From an uncultured Bacilli bacterium (lineage in GTDB: Bacteria > Bacillota_I > Bacilli_A > RF39 > UBA660), in NCBI GenBank assembly GCA_934149105.1, contig CAKPDP010000004.1:1-64000 (forward strand): a stretch of 64,000 nucleotides of DNA. Direction: 5' to 3'. Positions 8,899 to 17,497 of the stretch are shown in pieces (within the stretch, counting starts at the first letter, position 1; every line of letters starts with the position of its first letter). The notes under the pieces are model-generated. The model saw only the letters and a list, made by a program, of their open reading frames with translations. It was not told the origin of the DNA and searched no databases. The translations under genes were made by a program, and so were the position numbers.

Positions 8899-9579
8899 AT
8901 GATTGGAATAATAATTGCAATGGAAGAAGAATTACAAGAACTATTGCCATCTATCAAAAATTTGGAAATAATAACTATTAAAGATTTAACCTTCTATAAA
9001 GGAACTATCTCTAACAAAGATTGTATTATTGGTCTATCTGGAGTAGGTAAAGTAAATGCAGCTCGTACTACACAAATTATGTTGGATCTTTATAACCCTA
9101 TAAAAATAATTAATATAGGTGTTTCGGGCTCTTGTGATCCTAGCCTAAACATTGGTGATATCATCATTGCCACTAAATTATATCAACATGATTTTGATAT
9201 TTCTATCTTTAATCATAACCCTGGTTATATCCCTAAAGTAGGAGATTGTATTGAACTTCCCTTTGAAGAACTAAATTTACTAAAACAAAAATTATCTTCT
9301 ATCTATCCTAATATCTATCTAGGTACCTGCATCTCCGGTGATAAATTTATCTCCGATCGTGAAGAAAAACTCGTTCTTTATAAAAAATTTGGATCATCTT
9401 GTTGCGATATGGAAGCTGCAAGTATTGCCCAAATCTGTTATTTATCTCAAGTTCCATTCTTAATTATTAGATCAATAAGTGACACGTTAAAACCTAACAT
9501 CAAAGAAGAATACGAAAAGTTCTTAAAAGAATCTTCTCATATCCTAGCTCTTATCTTAGAAAAATATTTACAATCTTAA
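8899..9579 (+). CDS. mtnN: 5'-methylthioadenosine/S-adenosylhomocysteine nucleosidase MtnN
   Basis: Cleaves adenine from S-adenosylhomocysteine and methylthioadenosine, recycling products of SAM use. It begins MIGIIIAMEEELQELLP and contains GLSGVGKVNAARTTQ, the purine-binding SCCDMEAASIAQIC and IIRSISD with the catalytic aspartate. It is 226 residues from the ATG at 8899. That start is chosen because GAGGTG sits directly upstream and an in-frame ATG at 8860 would add 13 residues not found in the family. An extended -10 (TGGTATACT) ends at 8879. Its S-ribosylhomocysteine product fits LuxS, which is not seen here. Confidence 0.94.
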   Translation: MIGIIIAMEEELQELLPSIKNLEIITIKDLTFYKGTISNKDCIIGLSGVGKVNAARTTQIMLDLYNPIKIINIGVSGSCDPSLNIGDIIIATKLYQHDFDISIFNHNPGYIPKVGDCIELPFEELNLLKQKLSSIYPNIYLGTCISGDKFISDREEKLVLYKKFGSSCCDMEAASIAQICYLSQVPFLIIRSISDTLKPNIKEEYEKFLKESSHILALILEKYLQS

Positions 9580-9710
9580 TTTATTTAAATATTCATAAAT
9601 TTAATAATATAAATTTGTAATTCTTCCCAATCATCAATGTAGTAGGGGACTTGATTTCCTAACTAAATCCCTATATTATAAAAACTTTTTAATAAACACC
9701 ATTTAAAATA

Positions 9711-9739
9711 TTGACTTCTAATTTTATTAGTGATATATT
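9711..9739 (+). promoter_or_regulatory. Promoter of the rpsL-rpsG-fusA operon
   Basis: TTGACT (9711-9716), a 17-bp spacer and TATATT (9734-9739) with an upstream TG make a strong extended sigma-A promoter. It leaves a leader of about 90 bases before rpsL. Confidence 0.8.
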
Positions 9740-9761
9740 AATAATGTTCATAAATTTAGGT

Positions 9762-9782
9762 TTTGTGTGCCCACAAAACTTA
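9762..9782 (+). promoter_or_regulatory. Leader hairpin upstream of rpsL
   Basis: GTTTTGTG and CACAAAAC form an 8-bp stem with a four-base loop in the rpsL leader. No T-run follows. It could be part of a ribosomal-protein autoregulatory site (S7 binding is known for str operons in other bacteria); this is inference. Confidence 0.4.
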
Positions 9783-9835
9783 TCTTTAATGTAATATATG
9801 ATACACCAGGATATGTGTAGAGAGGAGGATAATAA

Positions 9836-10252
9836 ATGCCTACAATTAACCAAACAGTAAAAAATGGAAGAAAGCAAAAAAGAAGAAAGAGTAAATCACC
9901 TGCATTAAATGTAGGAGTAGATAGTATCAATAATAAGACAACTATCCAAAACTCACCTCAAAAAAGAGGAGTTTGTACTCGTGTTGGAACTATGACACCT
10001 AAGAAACCTAACTCAGCTTTAAGAAAATATGCCCGTGTTAGATTATCTAATGGTATGGAAGTTACTTGCTATATTCCAGGTATTGGACATAACTTACAAG
10101 AGCACAGTGTTGTTTTAGTAAGAGGAGGTCGTGTTAAAGACTTAATCGGTGTTCGTTATCACATTATTCGTGGTACTATGGATACTGCTGGAGTTCAAAA
10201 TAGAATGCAAGGACGTTCTAAATATGGTGCTAAAAAACCAAAAAGCAAATAA
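9836..10252 (+). CDS. rpsL: 30S ribosomal protein S12
   Basis: Decoding-centre protein of the small subunit. PTINQTVKNGRKQKRRKSKS and TPKKPNSALRKYARVRLSNG are nearly invariant, and the C-terminal GVQNRMQGRSKYGAKKPK is typical. The lysines where streptomycin-resistance changes arise (in PKKPNSA and the later RVKDLIGVRYH loop) look wild type. At 138 residues it is normal. First gene of the str operon with rpsG, fusA and tuf. GAGAGGAGG precedes the ATG, and a strong promoter lies 100 bases upstream. Confidence 0.98.
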   Translation: MPTINQTVKNGRKQKRRKSKSPALNVGVDSINNKTTIQNSPQKRGVCTRVGTMTPKKPNSALRKYARVRLSNGMEVTCYIPGIGHNLQEHSVVLVRGGRVKDLIGVRYHIIRGTMDTAGVQNRMQGRSKYGAKKPKSK

Positions 10253-10294
10253 TATAAATAAAACTAACTAAATATTAAAGGAAGGAGGAAGAAC

Positions 10295-10762
10295 ATGCGT
10301 AAGAGACAAGCAACTAAAAGAGAAGTATTACCAGACGCTATCTATAATTCTAAAGTAGTTACTAAATTAATTAACCAAATCATGAATGATGGTAAAAAAG
10401 GAACAGCTCAAAAGATCGTTTATGGTGCTTTTGATATGATTAAAGAAAAAACTGGTGAAGAGCCTATGGCTGTATTCGAAAAAGCTATGGCTAATATCAA
10501 ACCAGCTCTAGAAGTTAAATCTAGAAGAGTAGGTGGAGCTAACTATCAAGTTCCAGTTGAGGTAAAACCCGCTCGTGCTCAAGCTTTAGCATTCCGTTGG
10601 TTAGCTCAATATGCTAGATTAAGAAATGGTCATTCTATGGCTGAAAATCTTGCTAACGAAATAATTGATGCCGCAAATGGAACTGGAGCTTCCGTTAAGA
10701 AGAGAGAAGACACTCATAAGATGGCAGAAGCTAATAAAGCCTTTGCTCATTATAGATGGTAA
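10295..10762 (+). CDS. rpsG: 30S ribosomal protein S7
   Basis: Primary assembly protein of the 30S head. The 155-residue sequence starts MRKRQATKREVLPDAIYNSK and ends REDTHKMAEANKAFAHYRW, both typical. It follows rpsL by 42 bases with a strong GAAGGAGG site, and fusA begins 21 bases later. S7 represses the str operon in several bacteria, so the rpsL leader is a possible target. Confidence 0.98.
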   Translation: MRKRQATKREVLPDAIYNSKVVTKLINQIMNDGKKGTAQKIVYGAFDMIKEKTGEEPMAVFEKAMANIKPALEVKSRRVGGANYQVPVEVKPARAQALAFRWLAQYARLRNGHSMAENLANEIIDAANGTGASVKKREDTHKMAEANKAFAHYRW

Positions 10763-10783
10763 AATAAGAAAGGAAAATAAAAT

Positions 10784-12856
10784 ATGGCTCGTGAAATAGC
10801 ATTACAAAATACCCGTAACATAGGTATTATGGCCCATATTGATGCTGGTAAGACTACTTGTACTGAACGTGTTTTATACCATACTGGTAAAATCCATAAA
10901 ATTGGTGAAACTCATGATGGAGCTTCCCAAATGGACTGGATGGAACAAGAACAAGAACGTGGTATAACTATCACTAGTGCTGCTACTACTGCATTCTGGA
11001 AAGGCTATAGATTAAATATCATCGATACTCCTGGACACGTTGATTTTACTATTGAAGTTCAACGTAGTTTAAGAGTATTAGATGGAGCTGTCTTATTACT
11101 AGATTCCCAAGCTGGTGTTGAACCACAAAGTGAAACAGTATGGAGACAAGCAAACGAATATAAAGTACCTCGTATTATATTCTCTAATAAGATGGATAAA
11201 ATGGGAGCAGACTTTTATATGAGCTTACAAAGCGTAAAAGACAGATTAGGCGCTAATGCCGTAGCTGTTGAATTACCTATCGGAGCAGAAAATGAATTCC
11301 ATGGTGTTATTGACTTAGTTACCATGAAAGCATATGAATTCGATGGAAAACCTGATGAAAATGCTAAAGAAATAGAAATTCCAGCCGAATTACAAGACAA
11401 AGCCGAAGAATATCGTAATCGTCTAATTGAAGCCGCTGCTGACTTTGATGAAGAATTAATGATGACTTATCTTGACGGCGGAGAAATAACTGTTGAAGCA
11501 TTAAAGAAAGCAATTAGAATAGGAACTATTAAAGCTGAATTATTCCCATTCCTATGTGGAACTGCTTTAGGAAACATGGGAGTAAAACCATTACTAGATG
11601 CTGTTGTTGATTACTTACCTGCTCCAACTGATATTCCTTCTATCGTTTGTAAAGACTTTAATGGTAACGATGTAGCTAGACATCCTAGTGATTCTGAACC
11701 ATTTACTGCTTTAGCATTCAAAGTTATGACTGACCCATTCGTTGGAAGGCTTACTTTCTTTAGAGTTTATTCCGGCGTTTTAAAGAGTGGTTCTTATGTT
11801 CTAAATTCTACTAAGAATGTTAAAGAAAGAGTAGGAAGAATTTTAAGAATGCACGCTAATCACCGTGAAGAAATAGCAGAAGTATATGCTGGAGAGATCG
11901 GAGCTATCGTCGGTTTAAAGAATACTACCACAGCTGATACTCTATGTGATGAAAAGAAACCAGTAATAATGCAAGGTATGGAATTCCCAGAACCAGTTAT
12001 CTCTGAAGCTATTGAACCAAAATCAAAAGCTGATCAAGATAAATTAGCCCTAGCTCTAACTAAGTTAGCAGAAGAAGATCCAACTTTCAGAATGCATACA
12101 AATCCTGAAACTGGACAAACTGTTATCTCTGGTATGGGAGAATTACACTTAGATATCCAAGTTGATAGATTAAGAAGAGAATTCGGTGTTGAAGCTACTG
12201 TAGGAGCTCCTCAAGTTGCTTACCGTGAAACAATTAAGAAAACAGCTGAATGTGAAGGAAAACATATCAAACAATCAGGTGGACGTGGACAATATGGACA
12301 TGTTTGGGTTCGTTTTGAACCAAATCCTGAAAAAGGTTATGAATTCGTCGACAATATCGTTGGTGGTGTTGTACCTCGAGAATACATTTCTGTTGTTGAT
12401 AAAGGCTTACAAGAAGCTCTAGCGGGTGGTGTTTTAGCAGGATACCCTGTTGTTGATGTTAAAGCCACTCTATTCGATGGTTCATACCATGATGTTGACT
12501 CATCAGAAATGGCCTTCAAGATTGCAGCTTCCCTAGCAGTAAAAGAAATTAAGAATAAATGTCAACCAGTACTTCTAGAACCAATCATGAAAGTACAAGT
12601 AACAGTACCAGATGAATATCTAGGAAATGTTATGGGAGATATTACTTCTCGTCGTGGCCGTCCAATGGGACAAGAGTCTCGTGGAAACGCTTTAGCAATC
12701 GATGCAATGGTTCCTTTAGCGGAAATGTTCGGTTACGCAACTAGTCTTCGTTCTAATACTCAAGGACGTGGAAACTTCGTAATGGTATTAGACCACTATG
12801 AAGAAGTACCAAAGAGTATATCCGAAGAGATAATCAAAAAAAATGGGGCTAATTAA
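10784..12856 (+). CDS. fusA: Elongation factor G
   Basis: GTPase that drives translocation of the ribosome. G1 AHIDAGKTT (about 17-25), switch II DTPGHVDFT and G4 NKMDKMGAD are all intact, as are domain IV (GGRGQYGHVWVRFEP) and the C-terminal MFGYATSLRSNTQGRG. At 690 residues it is standard. Third gene of the str operon. A promoter for tuf sits directly downstream, so tuf can also be expressed on its own. Confidence 0.98.
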   Translation: MAREIALQNTRNIGIMAHIDAGKTTCTERVLYHTGKIHKIGETHDGASQMDWMEQEQERGITITSAATTAFWKGYRLNIIDTPGHVDFTIEVQRSLRVLDGAVLLLDSQAGVEPQSETVWRQANEYKVPRIIFSNKMDKMGADFYMSLQSVKDRLGANAVAVELPIGAENEFHGVIDLVTMKAYEFDGKPDENAKEIEIPAELQDKAEEYRNRLIEAAADFDEELMMTYLDGGEITVEALKKAIRIGTIKAELFPFLCGTALGNMGVKPLLDAVVDYLPAPTDIPSIVCKDFNGNDVARHPSDSEPFTALAFKVMTDPFVGRLTFFRVYSGVLKSGSYVLNSTKNVKERVGRILRMHANHREEIAEVYAGEIGAIVGLKNTTTADTLCDEKKPVIMQGMEFPEPVISEAIEPKSKADQDKLALALTKLAEEDPTFRMHTNPETGQTVISGMGELHLDIQVDRLRREFGVEATVGAPQVAYRETIKKTAECEGKHIKQSGGRGQYGHVWVRFEPNPEKGYEFVDNIVGGVVPREYISVVDKGLQEALAGGVLAGYPVVDVKATLFDGSYHDVDSSEMAFKIAASLAVKEIKNKCQPVLLEPIMKVQVTVPDEYLGNVMGDITSRRGRPMGQESRGNALAIDAMVPLAEMFGYATSLRSNTQGRGNFVMVLDHYEEVPKSISEEIIKKNGAN

Positions 12857-12865
12857 TAAAAACAC

Positions 12866-12894
12866 TTGAAAAAGTGCCCCCCATTTGATACAAT
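12866..12894 (+). promoter_or_regulatory. Promoter of tuf
   Basis: TTGAAA (12866-12871), a 17-bp spacer and TACAAT (12889-12894) preceded by TG. A small CACTT-gaaa-AAGTG hairpin overlaps the -35 box. Confidence 0.7.
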
Positions 12895-12927
12895 AAGATA
12901 GTAAATTTAGAAAGAGAGGAAATAAAA

Positions 12928-14112
12928 ATGGCAAAAGAAAAATTTGATCGTTCATTACCACACGTTAACATTGGTACAATTGGCCACGTTGACCATGGTA
13001 AGACAACTTTAACTGCTGCTATTACTAAAGTTTTAGCAGCCAAAGGTTATGCCCAATTTGAAGATTATGCTGATATTGATAAAGCACCAGAAGAAAGAGA
13101 AAGAGGTATTACCATTAATACTGCTCACGTTGAGTATCGTACTGACAAACGTCACTATGCTCACGTTGACTGTCCAGGACACGCTGACTATGTTAAAAAC
13201 ATGATTACAGGTGCTGCTCAAATGGATGGAGCTATCCTTGTTATAGCAGCTACTGATGGTCCTATGGCTCAAACAAGAGAACATTTATTATTAGCAAAAC
13301 AAGTAGGTGTACCTAGAATTGTTGTTTACTTAAATAAATGTGACCAAGTAGACGATGAAGAACTTTTAGACTTAGTTGAAATGGAAGTTCGTGATACTTT
13401 AAGTAAATATGATTATGATGGAGATAACACTCCAATTATCAGAGGTTCTGCTCTTAAAGCTCTAGAAGGAGATCCTGCTGCAGTTGAATCTATTAACAAA
13501 TTAATGGATGCTGTTGATGAATGGATTCCAACTCCTGAAAGAGATAATGACAAACCATTCTTAATGTCTATTGAAGACGTATTTACAATTACAGGTCGTG
13601 GAACAGTTGTTACAGGACGTGTTGAAAGAGGACAATTAAAACTTAATGATGAAGTTGAAATCATTGGTTTAAGAGATACTCAAAAGACAGTAGTAACTGG
13701 TATCGAAATGTTCAGAAAATCATTAGATTATGCTGAAGCTGGAGATAACGCTGGAGTATTATTACGTGGTATTTCTCGTGATGACGTAGAAAGAGGACAA
13801 ATCCTAGCTAAACCAGGAACAGTTAAACCTCACAAGAAATTCAAAGCTGAAGTTTATGTATTGTCTAAAGAAGAAGGTGGAAGACATACTCCATTCTTCT
13901 CAAACTACAGACCACAATTCTATTTCAGAACTACAGACGTTACTGGTGTAATCACTTTACCAGAAGGTACAGAAATGGTTATGCCTGGTGATAATGTAAC
14001 TATGACTGTAGAATTAATCTCACCAATCGCTGTAGAAAACGGAACTAAGTTCTCTATTCGTGAAGGTGGACGTACAGTTGGTGCTGGTGTTGTTTCAGAA
14101 ATCATGGAATAA
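12928..14112 (+). CDS. tuf: Elongation factor Tu
   Basis: Delivers aminoacyl-tRNA to the ribosome. G1 GHVDHGKTT (19-27), DCPGHADYVKNM and NKCDQVDD are intact, and domains 2 and 3 are complete (GRVERGQLK, GGRHTPFFSNYRPQFYFRTTDVTG). At 394 residues it is standard. It has its own promoter and a GAGAGGA site, and ends at a clear terminator. Long minus-strand open frames inside it come from codon bias and are not genes. Confidence 0.98.
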   Translation: MAKEKFDRSLPHVNIGTIGHVDHGKTTLTAAITKVLAAKGYAQFEDYADIDKAPEERERGITINTAHVEYRTDKRHYAHVDCPGHADYVKNMITGAAQMDGAILVIAATDGPMAQTREHLLLAKQVGVPRIVVYLNKCDQVDDEELLDLVEMEVRDTLSKYDYDGDNTPIIRGSALKALEGDPAAVESINKLMDAVDEWIPTPERDNDKPFLMSIEDVFTITGRGTVVTGRVERGQLKLNDEVEIIGLRDTQKTVVTGIEMFRKSLDYAEAGDNAGVLLRGISRDDVERGQILAKPGTVKPHKKFKAEVYVLSKEEGGRHTPFFSNYRPQFYFRTTDVTGVITLPEGTEMVMPGDNVTMTVELISPIAVENGTKFSIREGGRTVGAGVVSEIME

Positions 14113-14125
14113 TTACTAACCTTAA

Positions 14126-14156
14126 AAGAATTGGATTAATTTCCAGTTCTTTTTTT
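14126..14156 (+). terminator. Intrinsic terminator after tuf
   Basis: AAGAATTGGA pairs with TCCAGTTCTT (one G-U) and is followed by seven T. It closes the str operon. Confidence 0.85.
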
Positions 14157-14190
14157 GATCTCAAATTACTCCTAATCTTCAAGTATAATT

Positions 14191-14272
14191 CTTTATCTTC
14201 TTGATCTTTAACTTTTATTTTTAGACTTCGTATATTTAATTTACTTATCTTTTTATCTTTTTGATCTTTAAC
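14191..14272. repeat. Two 22-bp near-identical direct repeats, 60 bp apart
   Basis: CTTTATCTTCTTGATCTTTAAC (14191) and TTTTATCTTTTTGATCTTTAAC (14251) differ at two positions. They lie in the gene-free stretch between tuf and femX. On the minus strand this stretch is open for about 55 codons but has no start, so it may be a remnant of coding sequence. Confidence 0.5.
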
Positions 14273-14304
14273 AGTAATTTTCTAAATATTTAAGCCTCAG
14301 GCTA

Positions 14305-14332
14305 TTAATTATGGCTAATTAGCCATAATTAA
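14305..14332. repeat. 28-bp perfect palindrome
   Basis: The palindrome is centred on GGCTAATTAGCC and extends to TTAATTAT/ATAATTAA on each side. No T-run of note follows on either strand. It sits between the convergent tuf and femX terminators and could be a cruciform, a binding site or a relic. Confidence 0.6.
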
Positions 14333-14335
14333 ATA

Positions 14336-14369
14336 TATAAAAAAGAAATTACCTATCTTAGTAATTTCT
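14336..14369 (-). terminator. Intrinsic terminator of femX
   Basis: Read on the minus strand, AGAAATTAC and GTAATTTCT pair around an 8-base loop and run into T-rich sequence just after the femX stop. Confidence 0.75.
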
Positions 14370-14378
14370 AAATTCTTC

Positions 14379-15617
14379 TTATTTCTTATTCTTTAAATTA
14401 AATAATCCTGAATAAATTGTATATAAATATTTATTAGTAACCAGATCAAAATCTCCTGGATACTCTATGACTTCACCACCAAAACCAACCTTTGATTGAA
14501 ATAATCCTTTATAATTCTCATCTTCAAAATTAGAACATACTGCTCCAAAATTAAAATTCCTATAACCAACACTATGATAAATCTTCATAATTTCCCATTT
14601 TATTAAACTAATACTATGTATATAGTTTACCTGATCGTTATAACCATCAACTACAAAAACTATTTCATTATTATCTCTAATAATTCCACAAGTTCCAATA
14701 ATTAATCCATTAGGAAAGAATTTATATATATTAGTAGCTCTTTTTATCTCTTTACTATATCTATCTATTAATCTATCTGAAAACATCTTCTTATTAACTA
14801 ACTTTAAACTACCACCATTACTACTATTTTGCATTTTTTGTGATAATCTAGTGTTTCTAGCTTGTTCCTTTTTTAACAAATATTGATAATTATTAATATA
14901 AACATCTGGATTAAGTTTAGCAAAAAATATTTCAAACTTATTATAATCTGTATTAAAGTAACTAGCTAACTTCCTATAATATTCTAATCCTTTAGGATTA
15001 TTTTTTTTAACCAATTCATAAAATAAATTCAAAGTTTCGTTAGAACCCTTATATACTGTAATACCAGTATTTAAACAAAAAGCTATATTTCTCTTAGTAC
15101 TTCTACTAAAATTATTATAAATATCTGTTAAAGAATCTCCGACCTTTAAAGACACTCCGTATCTCGAAAAATCATCTCTATACCCCATAAAGTTATAACC
15201 ACATTCTTTTAAATTATTAGTCTGAATAGCATTACCATCCATAAGAGTTAAATCTTTATTATAAACCTTAAATCTAATCCTTGGATTAAGTCTTAAATAG
15301 ATAAAATCTTTTTTTCTTAAAAAATCTTTAAGTTTCAATGTAAATGCCATTAATAGTTCTTTATTACTATAATCTATTAAAAATCCTCCAGGAGCAAAAG
15401 CATATTTATACTTATTATAGATTTTCTTTGTAATTAGCATCGTACCCGCAAAAACATTATCTTTATCATCGATAAGACCTAAATACATAGGGTCATAACC
15501 ATCTTCTCCTTTCATAGTGGCATATTCTACTGTCTGTAAATAATTTTTTTTACTATGATTATAAGAATAATTAAAAAACTCATCTTCGGTAAGTTCTATA
15601 ATTTTAGTTTGATCCAT
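14379..15617 (-). CDS. FemXAB-family peptidoglycan interpeptide-bridge aminoacyltransferase
   Basis: Adds amino acids from aminoacyl-tRNA to the lysine side chain of the cell-wall precursor (FemX/MurM type). The 412-residue protein has the tandem GNAT-like fold with YDPMYLGLIDDKDNVFAGTMLI, FLIDYSNKELL and a central helical arm rich in Lys/Arg (about 255-285), placed as in Fem proteins. VGYRNFNFGAV and FKSKVGFGGEVIEYPGDFD-like elements close it. ATG at 15617 is preferred over a TTG nine bases upstream because GAGAGGTTGA has correct spacing. Which residue it adds cannot be told. Stand-alone minus-strand gene. Confidence 0.88.
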   Translation of the reverse strand: MDQTKIIELTEDEFFNYSYNHSKKNYLQTVEYATMKGEDGYDPMYLGLIDDKDNVFAGTMLITKKIYNKYKYAFAPGGFLIDYSNKELLMAFTLKLKDFLRKKDFIYLRLNPRIRFKVYNKDLTLMDGNAIQTNNLKECGYNFMGYRDDFSRYGVSLKVGDSLTDIYNNFSRSTKRNIAFCLNTGITVYKGSNETLNLFYELVKKNNPKGLEYYRKLASYFNTDYNKFEIFFAKLNPDVYINNYQYLLKKEQARNTRLSQKMQNSSNGGSLKLVNKKMFSDRLIDRYSKEIKRATNIYKFFPNGLIIGTCGIIRDNNEIVFVVDGYNDQVNYIHSISLIKWEIMKIYHSVGYRNFNFGAVCSNFEDENYKGLFQSKVGFGGEVIEYPGDFDLVTNKYLYTIYSGLFNLKNKK

Positions 15618-15780
15618 AATTATCAACCTCTCTTAATCTTAATTATAACATATTCGTATTTAAAATAAAATACCATTTTCTAAGATGTATCTATATAATA
15701 AATCCTTTCTTAGTAATTATCTCCTAATATTAGGATTCATTTTTATCTACCCCTAAAACCAGAAAATTAAGAACACCATA

Positions 15781-15809
15781 TTGAAATTTATATCTAAATT
15801 TTATATAAT
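15781..15809 (+). promoter_or_regulatory. Promoter of dacA
   Basis: TTGAAA (15781-15786), a 17-bp spacer and TATAAT (15804-15809), 40 bases before the dacA start. Confidence 0.7.
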
Positions 15810-15848
15810 TATAACAAGTAAACTAAATATCAGAATGAAGGTTGATGT

Positions 15849-17129
15849 ATGAATAAACATAAATTTAAATATCTCTTTATAATAATTCTTTTTCTCTTTA
15901 ATATTACTCCTCTTAATGCTAAAACTGATTATACTTATATAACTTCTGGTTATCAAGATTATCTAGAGGATCAAGCTAAAGACTTTCCTAGTGTTAAATC
16001 CCATAATATTTTATTATATAATCTAGATGAAGATAAAGTTCTTTATGCTAAAAATAGCACCGATAAAATCTCTATTGCTAGTCTTACCAAAATCATGACT
16101 GCTTTAGTGGCCATCGAAAATATTCCTGATCTAAATAGCCAAGTAACCGTTACTAAAAAAGCTTTTGAAGACACTAAAGAATATTCATTAGCGGGATTCA
16201 AAGTAGGGGATAAAGTAACTTATCTTGATCTTCTCTATGGAACTATTCTCCCTAGTGGTGCCGAAGCTGCTACCCAATTAGCCTTATCTGTTTCTAAAAC
16301 TATTCCTGATTTTGCTCTTTTAATGAATGAAAAAGCTAAGTCCTTAGGTATGACTAATACTAGTTATTCTAATCCTATTGGTAGAGATGATCCTAATAAT
16401 TATTCCACTCTTGAAGATCTGAGCAAACTTTTAAAATATGCCCTAACTAATGAAGCTTTTTCTAAAATATATACTAGTAAAAGTTATACTACTACCAATA
16501 ATCTTACCTTTGATAGTACTTTAAAAACAGCCGCTACTAGATATAAATTAAACGTTACTAATATTCTTGGATCTAAATCAGGATATACTGATGCTGCAGG
16601 CCTTTGCCTATCTAGCATTGCAACCTATAATGGTGTAAACTATCTTCTTCTAACAGCTAATGCCCCTTATAGTTATGGTAATCCTCTTCATGTTAAAGAT
16701 GCTATCAATATCTATAATTATTATTTTACTAATTATCAAAATACAACGGTTCTAAAAAAAGATACTCTAGTCCAAACCCTTAAAATAAAAGATGCTTTTA
16801 CCAAAGAATACTCTATTACCAGTCCCGAAGATATAATCCTTTATCTTAAAAATGATCTCGATCAAACTAAATTAAAATATACTTATAATGGTATTGATAC
16901 TCTAACATCTAAAGTAAAAACTAATTCTAAACTAGGTACTATAACTATTTCTTACGAAAATAATGTTCTCTATACTTATCCTGTTTACCTAACTACCACT
17001 ATAAAATATAAACATACTAAATTATTTCTTACACTTTTAGCTCTAATCCTAATCTTTGTTCTAATTCTTAAGAAAAAACTATCTACCAAGAAAGGAAGAA
17101 AAAAACATGGTCACCGTTCTAAAAAATAA
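15849..17129 (+). CDS. dacA: D-alanyl-D-alanine carboxypeptidase (DacA family, PBP5-like)
   Basis: Trims the last D-alanine of peptidoglycan stem peptides outside the cell. A signal peptide (KYLFIIILFLFNITPLNA) leads to the SxxK motif SLTKIMTALVA with the acylated serine, an SxN-like motif SGAEAA and the KTG-like KSGYTDAAG. A C-terminal membrane helix and basic tail (LFLTLLALILIFVLILKKKL) anchor the enzyme, unlike the amphipathic helix of E. coli PBP5. At 426 residues it is in the normal range. Its last 23 bases overlap the pilin-like gene, so the two are co-translated. Confidence 0.92.
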   Translation: MNKHKFKYLFIIILFLFNITPLNAKTDYTYITSGYQDYLEDQAKDFPSVKSHNILLYNLDEDKVLYAKNSTDKISIASLTKIMTALVAIENIPDLNSQVTVTKKAFEDTKEYSLAGFKVGDKVTYLDLLYGTILPSGAEAATQLALSVSKTIPDFALLMNEKAKSLGMTNTSYSNPIGRDDPNNYSTLEDLSKLLKYALTNEAFSKIYTSKSYTTTNNLTFDSTLKTAATRYKLNVTNILGSKSGYTDAAGLCLSSIATYNGVNYLLLTANAPYSYGNPLHVKDAINIYNYYFTNYQNTTVLKKDTLVQTLKIKDAFTKEYSITSPEDIILYLKNDLDQTKLKYTYNGIDTLTSKVKTNSKLGTITISYENNVLYTYPVYLTTTIKYKHTKLFLTLLALILIFVLILKKKLSTKKGRKKHGHRSKK

Positions 17130-17490
17130 TAAAGGTTTCACTCTAATCGAATTGCTAGCAGTAATTACTATTCTAATTCTTATTATGTCCATTGCTATGC
17201 CTAGTATTACTTCTCTTTTAAAACGAACTAATACTAAACTCTCTAAAGAAAAAGAACATATCTATCTAAGTGCTGCTCAAGAATATGTTGAAGATAATTA
17301 CAATAGTATCACTAGTACTTCTTGTTATATAACCTTATCTACTCTTTATAGTAAAGGCTATCTAACTAAAAATAGTTATTACCTTTCTGATAATAAAACT
17401 GCTCCTGGTTGTATAATTTATACTTACAAAAATAATCACGATACGTATACTTATCAAACTACTACAGTTGGTAATGAATGTCTAAAGTAG
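17107..17490 (+). CDS. Type IV prepilin-like protein (class III/competence type N-terminus)
   Basis: The 127-residue protein has a textbook prepilin leader: KNNKGFTLIELLAVITIL, with the prepilin peptidase cut after Gly and Glu at +5, then a hydrophobic helix to about residue 35. The globular part holds four cysteines (TSTSCYITL, APGCIIY, NECLK). It overlaps dacA by 23 bases and hemW starts eight bases after it. Pseudopilin of a competence or secretion apparatus is the best guess. The substrate enzyme is at 6.9 kb. Confidence 0.82.
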   Translation: MVTVLKNNKGFTLIELLAVITILILIMSIAMPSITSLLKRTNTKLSKEKEHIYLSAAQEYVEDNYNSITSTSCYITLSTLYSKGYLTKNSYYLSDNKTAPGCIIYTYKNNHDTYTYQTTTVGNECLK

Positions 17491-17497
17491 GGAACAA

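Noticed and set aside
9689..9930. Two minus-strand frames across the rpsL promoter and start
   Set aside because: They cover a strong promoter and the conserved rpsL N-terminus and lack ribosome sites.
13033..13664. Long minus-strand frames inside tuf (and similar ones in fusA, dnaK, obg)
   Set aside because: They arise from biased codons of highly expressed genes and have no ribosome sites or family features.
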